Shown here in pieces: positions 60,091 through 64,000 of a stretch of 64,000 bases of DNA (within the stretch, counting starts at the first letter, position 1; every line of letters begins with the position of its first letter). The position numbers and the translations under genes were made by a program. The notes beneath the pieces were generated by a model. That model saw only the letters and a program-made list of their open reading frames with translations. It ran no database searches and was not told the origin of the DNA. Source of the DNA: CAZUYC01 sp964624475 (lineage in GTDB: Bacteria > Myxococcota_A > UBA9160 > SMWR01). The stretch lies in NCBI GenBank assembly GCA_964624475.1, contig CAZUYC010000131.1:1-64000 (forward strand), written 5' to 3'.

Positions 60091-60969
60091 GTGGGCGGCT
60101 CGACATCCGGGGGCGGTCGCGTCGGGAGCGCGCCGCGCGGCGCGCTCGTCGCTGCGTCGATCCTGATCGCGGCGTGCGCGAACCCCCTCGCCACGCAGGT
60201 GGTGATTCCGGGCTCGGCGCGCGTGCGCATCGGCCCGATCGACCGGGCCGCCCTCGAGGGGGCCGCGAAGAGCGCGCCCCCCGCGCTGCGCGAGCGCAGC
60301 GAGCACCTCGTGGATCTGTTCTGGCAGGCCGGGTGTCTCGCGAACGAGATCGCGCGGCCGCGCGAGACGCGCACCCCCGACGTCGTCTGCTCGCTCCCCG
60401 GCCGCACGCCGCACCGCATCGTCGTGCTGGCGCACCTCGACGGCGAGATCGACGAGAGCGGAGCGCCGCGGCACTGGAGCGGGACCGCGCTCCTGCCCTT
60501 CCTGTATCGGGCGCTCGGCGTCGAGGAGCGCGAGCACTCGTTCGAGTTCGCGGCGTTCGGCAAGAGCCCCCACCGGCGCTTCCGCGACTACCTGGCGCGG
60601 TTCGACTCGCCGCGCGGCGAGGACGTCCGGGCGATCGTCGAGATCCAGGACCTGGGCCCCGAGCCGCTCGCCTTCTCGTCGTCCGACGCCGGGCTGCGCC
60701 AGGACTTCCTCGCCACGAGCCTGGCGGTCGGGCGCCCCCTGGATTCGCTGCGCACCTTCTCGCATCGTTGGATCCGGCGGCGCAGCATCCCGACGATCGC
60801 GATCGTCTCCCCGAGCGGCGCCGGGCTCCCCGCGGTCGGAGCCTCGCGAGCCGCCGAGCCCGCGGCCTATCACTCGGCGGCGCGCCTGGTCGCCGTCTAC
60901 CTCGGCTACCTCGACGAGACGCTGCGGATGCGCGCCGAGGGCCCCGCCCCCGAGACGCCCCGGCGCTAG
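60091..60969 (+). CDS. Lipoprotein with degenerate M28-peptidase-like domain
   Basis: The 292-aa product starts with a signal ending in SILIAAC, a plausible lipobox. The domain resembles M28 zinc aminopeptidases: HRIVVLAHLDGEIDESGAPR matches the first metal-ligand region, HWSGTALLPFLYRAL the following helix, and SFEFAAFGKSPHR the place where the Glu-Glu pair normally lies. The bridging Asp and both Glu residues are absent, so it is probably not a peptidase. I chose GTG 60091, after a TATGCT box at 60064; GTG 60025, after TAGGCT, is the longer alternative but gives an overly long leader. Confidence 0.55.
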   Translation: MGGSTSGGGRVGSAPRGALVAASILIAACANPLATQVVIPGSARVRIGPIDRAALEGAAKSAPPALRERSEHLVDLFWQAGCLANEIARPRETRTPDVVCSLPGRTPHRIVVLAHLDGEIDESGAPRHWSGTALLPFLYRALGVEEREHSFEFAAFGKSPHRRFRDYLARFDSPRGEDVRAIVEIQDLGPEPLAFSSSDAGLRQDFLATSLAVGRPLDSLRTFSHRWIRRRSIPTIAIVSPSGAGLPAVGASRAAEPAAYHSAARLVAVYLGYLDETLRMRAEGPAPETPRR

Positions 60970-61091
60970 CCGCGAGCGCGGGTCCATCCGCAGGAAGACG
61001 AGCGTGGGCCGCTCGCCCTCCAACCGGAAGCCGCGATTCACTACAATCCCCTGTGGACGCGCGCAAATCCGCGCAGCGCAGGGAGGATCCC

Positions 61092-62573
61092 ATGTCCGCC
61101 GCCCCCGAGATCCGACCCGAGGTCCAGAGCTTCGTCTCCCGCCGCCGCCCGCTCTTGATCGACGGGCGATTCGTGGAGGCGGCCTCCGGGAAGACCTTCC
61201 CGACCTACGACCCCGCCACGGGCGAGGTACTCGCCCAGGTGGCGGAAGGCGACCGCGAGGACATCGAGCGCGCCGTCCGCGCGGCACGCCGCGCCTTCGA
61301 GTCCGGCCCGTGGCCGGCGCTCACCCCTTCGGAGCGCGGGCGCCTGCTCTGGAAGCTCGCCGACCTCCTCGAGGCGCGCGCGGAGGAGTTCGCCGAGCTC
61401 GAGAGCCTCGACAACGGCAAGCCGCGCACGGTGGCGCGCGCCGCGGACGTCCCGCTCGCGGTCGACTGCCTGCGCTACTTCGCGGGCTGGGCCACCAAGA
61501 TCGAGGGCTCGACGATCCCGATCTCGGTGCCCGGTCACGTGGCGTGGACGCTGCGGGAGCCCGTGGGCGTCGTCGGCCAGATCATCCCCTGGAACTTCCC
61601 GCTGCTGATGGCGGCCTGGAAGCTCGGCCCCGCGCTCGCCACCGGCTGCACGGTGGTGCTGAAGCCGGCGGAGCAGACGCCGCTCTCGGCGCTCCGCCTC
61701 GCCGAGCTCGTGTGCGAGGCGGGCTATCCCGACGGGGTCGTGAACGTCGTCCCGGGCTACGGCGAGACGGCGGGGGCCGCCCTGGCCGCCCATCCGCAGG
61801 TGGACAAGGTCGCGTTCACGGGCTCGACCGAGGTGGGGCGACTGATCGTCCAGGCCGCCGCGGGGAACCTGAAGAAGGTATCGCTCGAGCTCGGCGGCAA
61901 GTCGCCGAACGTGGTGCTCGCCGACGCCGATCTCGACGTCGCGATCGACGGCGCCGCGAACGCGATCTTCTTCAACCACGGCCAGTGCTGCTGCGCCGGC
62001 TCGCGGCTCTTCGTCGAGCGGCCGATCTTCGACCGCGTGGTCGAGGGCGTCGCCGAGCGCGCCCGCAGGATCCGGGTCGGACCGGGGCTCGACCCCGCGA
62101 CCGAGATGGGTCCGCTGGTCTCGCAGGAGCAGCTCGATCGCGTCTGCGGCTACCTCGACTCGGGGTCGCGCGAGGGCGCGCGGGCCGTGACGGGCGGCCA
62201 GCGCGTCGGCGACCGCGGGTACTTCGTCGCGCCGACCGTGCTGGTCGACACGAAGCCCCAGATGAAGGTGGTGCGGGAGGAGATCTTCGGCCCGGTGGTG
62301 GCCGCGATCCCGTTCTCGCGGGAGGACGAGGTCGTACCGGCGGCGAACGACAGCGTCTACGGGCTCGCCGGCGCCGTGTGGACGCGCGACGTCGGCCGCG
62401 CGCACCGGATCGCCCGGCAGCTGCGCGCGGGAACCGTCTGGATCAACTGCTTCAACGTCTTCGACGCCGCGCTCCCCTTCGGCGGCTACAAGCAGTCGGG
62501 CTGGGGGCGCGAGATGGGAAAGGACGCCCTCGAGCTCTACACCGAGACCAAGTCCGTCTGCCTGCGGATTTGA
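61092..62573 (+). CDS. NAD(P)-dependent aldehyde dehydrogenase
   Basis: This 493-aa ALDH resembles the ALDH1/2 and betaine-aldehyde group. IIPWNFPLLMAAWKLGPALA and KPAEQTPLSAL bind the cofactor, FTGSTEVGRLI follows, the general-base Glu is in VSLELGGKSPN and the nucleophilic Cys in HGQCCCAGSR. The ending PFGGYKQSGWGREMGKDALE is typical. It oxidises an aldehyde to a carboxylate; the substrate is unknown. ATG behind GGGAGGATCC; TACAAT at 61042 is a possible -10 box. Confidence 0.94.
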   Translation: MSAAPEIRPEVQSFVSRRRPLLIDGRFVEAASGKTFPTYDPATGEVLAQVAEGDREDIERAVRAARRAFESGPWPALTPSERGRLLWKLADLLEARAEEFAELESLDNGKPRTVARAADVPLAVDCLRYFAGWATKIEGSTIPISVPGHVAWTLREPVGVVGQIIPWNFPLLMAAWKLGPALATGCTVVLKPAEQTPLSALRLAELVCEAGYPDGVVNVVPGYGETAGAALAAHPQVDKVAFTGSTEVGRLIVQAAAGNLKKVSLELGGKSPNVVLADADLDVAIDGAANAIFFNHGQCCCAGSRLFVERPIFDRVVEGVAERARRIRVGPGLDPATEMGPLVSQEQLDRVCGYLDSGSREGARAVTGGQRVGDRGYFVAPTVLVDTKPQMKVVREEIFGPVVAAIPFSREDEVVPAANDSVYGLAGAVWTRDVGRAHRIARQLRAGTVWINCFNVFDAALPFGGYKQSGWGREMGKDALELYTETKSVCLRI

Positions 62574-62614
62574 CCGCGCCTCCCCCGGCGGGTAGAGTCG
62601 CCGGTGTCCCTGCG

Positions 62615-62735
62615 GGAAGCCGCGATCGCAGGGTCCCGCCCGATCACGAGACCCGTGAATCCCGTCAGATCCGGAAGGAAGCAGCGGTAGCGGGACCTCG
62701 GTTGCGGGCGGGGGTGCCCTGCGATCCCGGCTTGC
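62615..62735 (+). ncRNA. ffs: SRP RNA (4.5S, bacterial small type)
   Basis: The conserved apical core GTCAGATCCGGAAGGAAGCA lies at 62664-62683. Around it, ATCGCAGGG (62625-62633) pairs exactly with CCCTGCGAT (62717-62725), GCCG with CGGC outside that, and CCCGCCCG with CGGGCGGG inside, giving one long hairpin. The exact ends are estimated. The RNA works with Ffh in membrane protein targeting. It lies directly upstream of dnaX, a common bacterial arrangement. Confidence 0.9.
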
Positions 62736-62763
62736 CGCAGCGGGCAGCCCCGGAGCCCCCTTC

Positions 62764-64000
<1,237 letters not shown>

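Overview
The window is a single 64 kb stretch of very GC-rich (roughly 70% by eye), gene-dense bacterial chromosome with frequent ATGA, GTGA and TGATG overlaps. The gene content points to a lineage formerly called Deltaproteobacteria (Myxococcota or Binatota-like), but there is no rRNA here, so this is inference. The clues are an elongation factor G with the P-loop form HIDSGKTT typical of spdEFG1 proteins, an F420-type LLM oxidoreductase, split MFE-2-like beta-oxidation enzymes, a heme A synthase and the DUF3300/DUF2950 pair.

Layout. 0-9 kb: cyclase-family hydrolase, WYL regulator, cell-wall amidase, diiron ferritin-like protein, a paired M16 peptidase operon, an internally deleted CoA-binding protein, a SUI1/eIF1-like factor and an SDR. 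9-16.5 kb: citrate synthase followed by lipid and cofactor metabolism genes, then DUF3300-DUF2950. 16.5-20.7 kb: a signalling operon with a degenerate GGDEF domain, a dCache-HAMP adenylate cyclase and an MscS channel carrying a cyclic-nucleotide-binding domain. 20.8-22.3 kb: heme A synthase and an unknown protein. 22.4-30.8 kb: a defence island in which a type I restriction-modification operon (hsdR-hsdS ... hsdM) carries a DUF5131 protein, a large antitoxin-like protein and a PIN ribonuclease. A decayed REP-associated transposase lies just upstream. 31.5-34.5 kb: GST and an osmoprotectant-type ABC transporter with fused permease and binding protein. 34.5-37.5 kb: MaoC and SDR enzymes. 37.6-41.4 kb: ArsS radical SAM protein, TVP38 membrane protein, flavin disulfide oxidoreductase and TerB-like protein. 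41.4-46.3 kb: a minus-strand translation cluster (infA, acyltransferase, formyltransferase, fusA, RecA-like ATPase). 46.4-48.2 kb: TerC and DUF4105 proteins. 48.6-56.4 kb: an accessory block with a GIY-YIG-like protein, a GT4 fusion, GH130, a XRE regulator divergent from groESL, and a fatty-acid desaturase. 56.6-64 kb: tRNA-Ser(CGA), hybrid histidine kinase, dienelactone hydrolase, M28-like lipoprotein, aldehyde dehydrogenase, SRP RNA and the start of dnaX.

The features most worth following up are the restriction operon with its embedded toxin-antitoxin-like module; the single inverted repeat that overlaps both -35 boxes of the XRE and groESL promoters; two genes with no ATG/GTG/TTG start whose only plausible start is a CTG overlapping the upstream stop as CTGA; a family of short GC-rich repeats near gene 3' ends that has lengthened several reading frames; and a perfect 38-bp inverted repeat that looks like a REP/RAYT-type mobile element.

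Limits: all family assignments come from reading motifs, with no database search. Start sites were chosen from Shine-Dalgarno sites, overlaps and the expected N-terminus, and several are uncertain.
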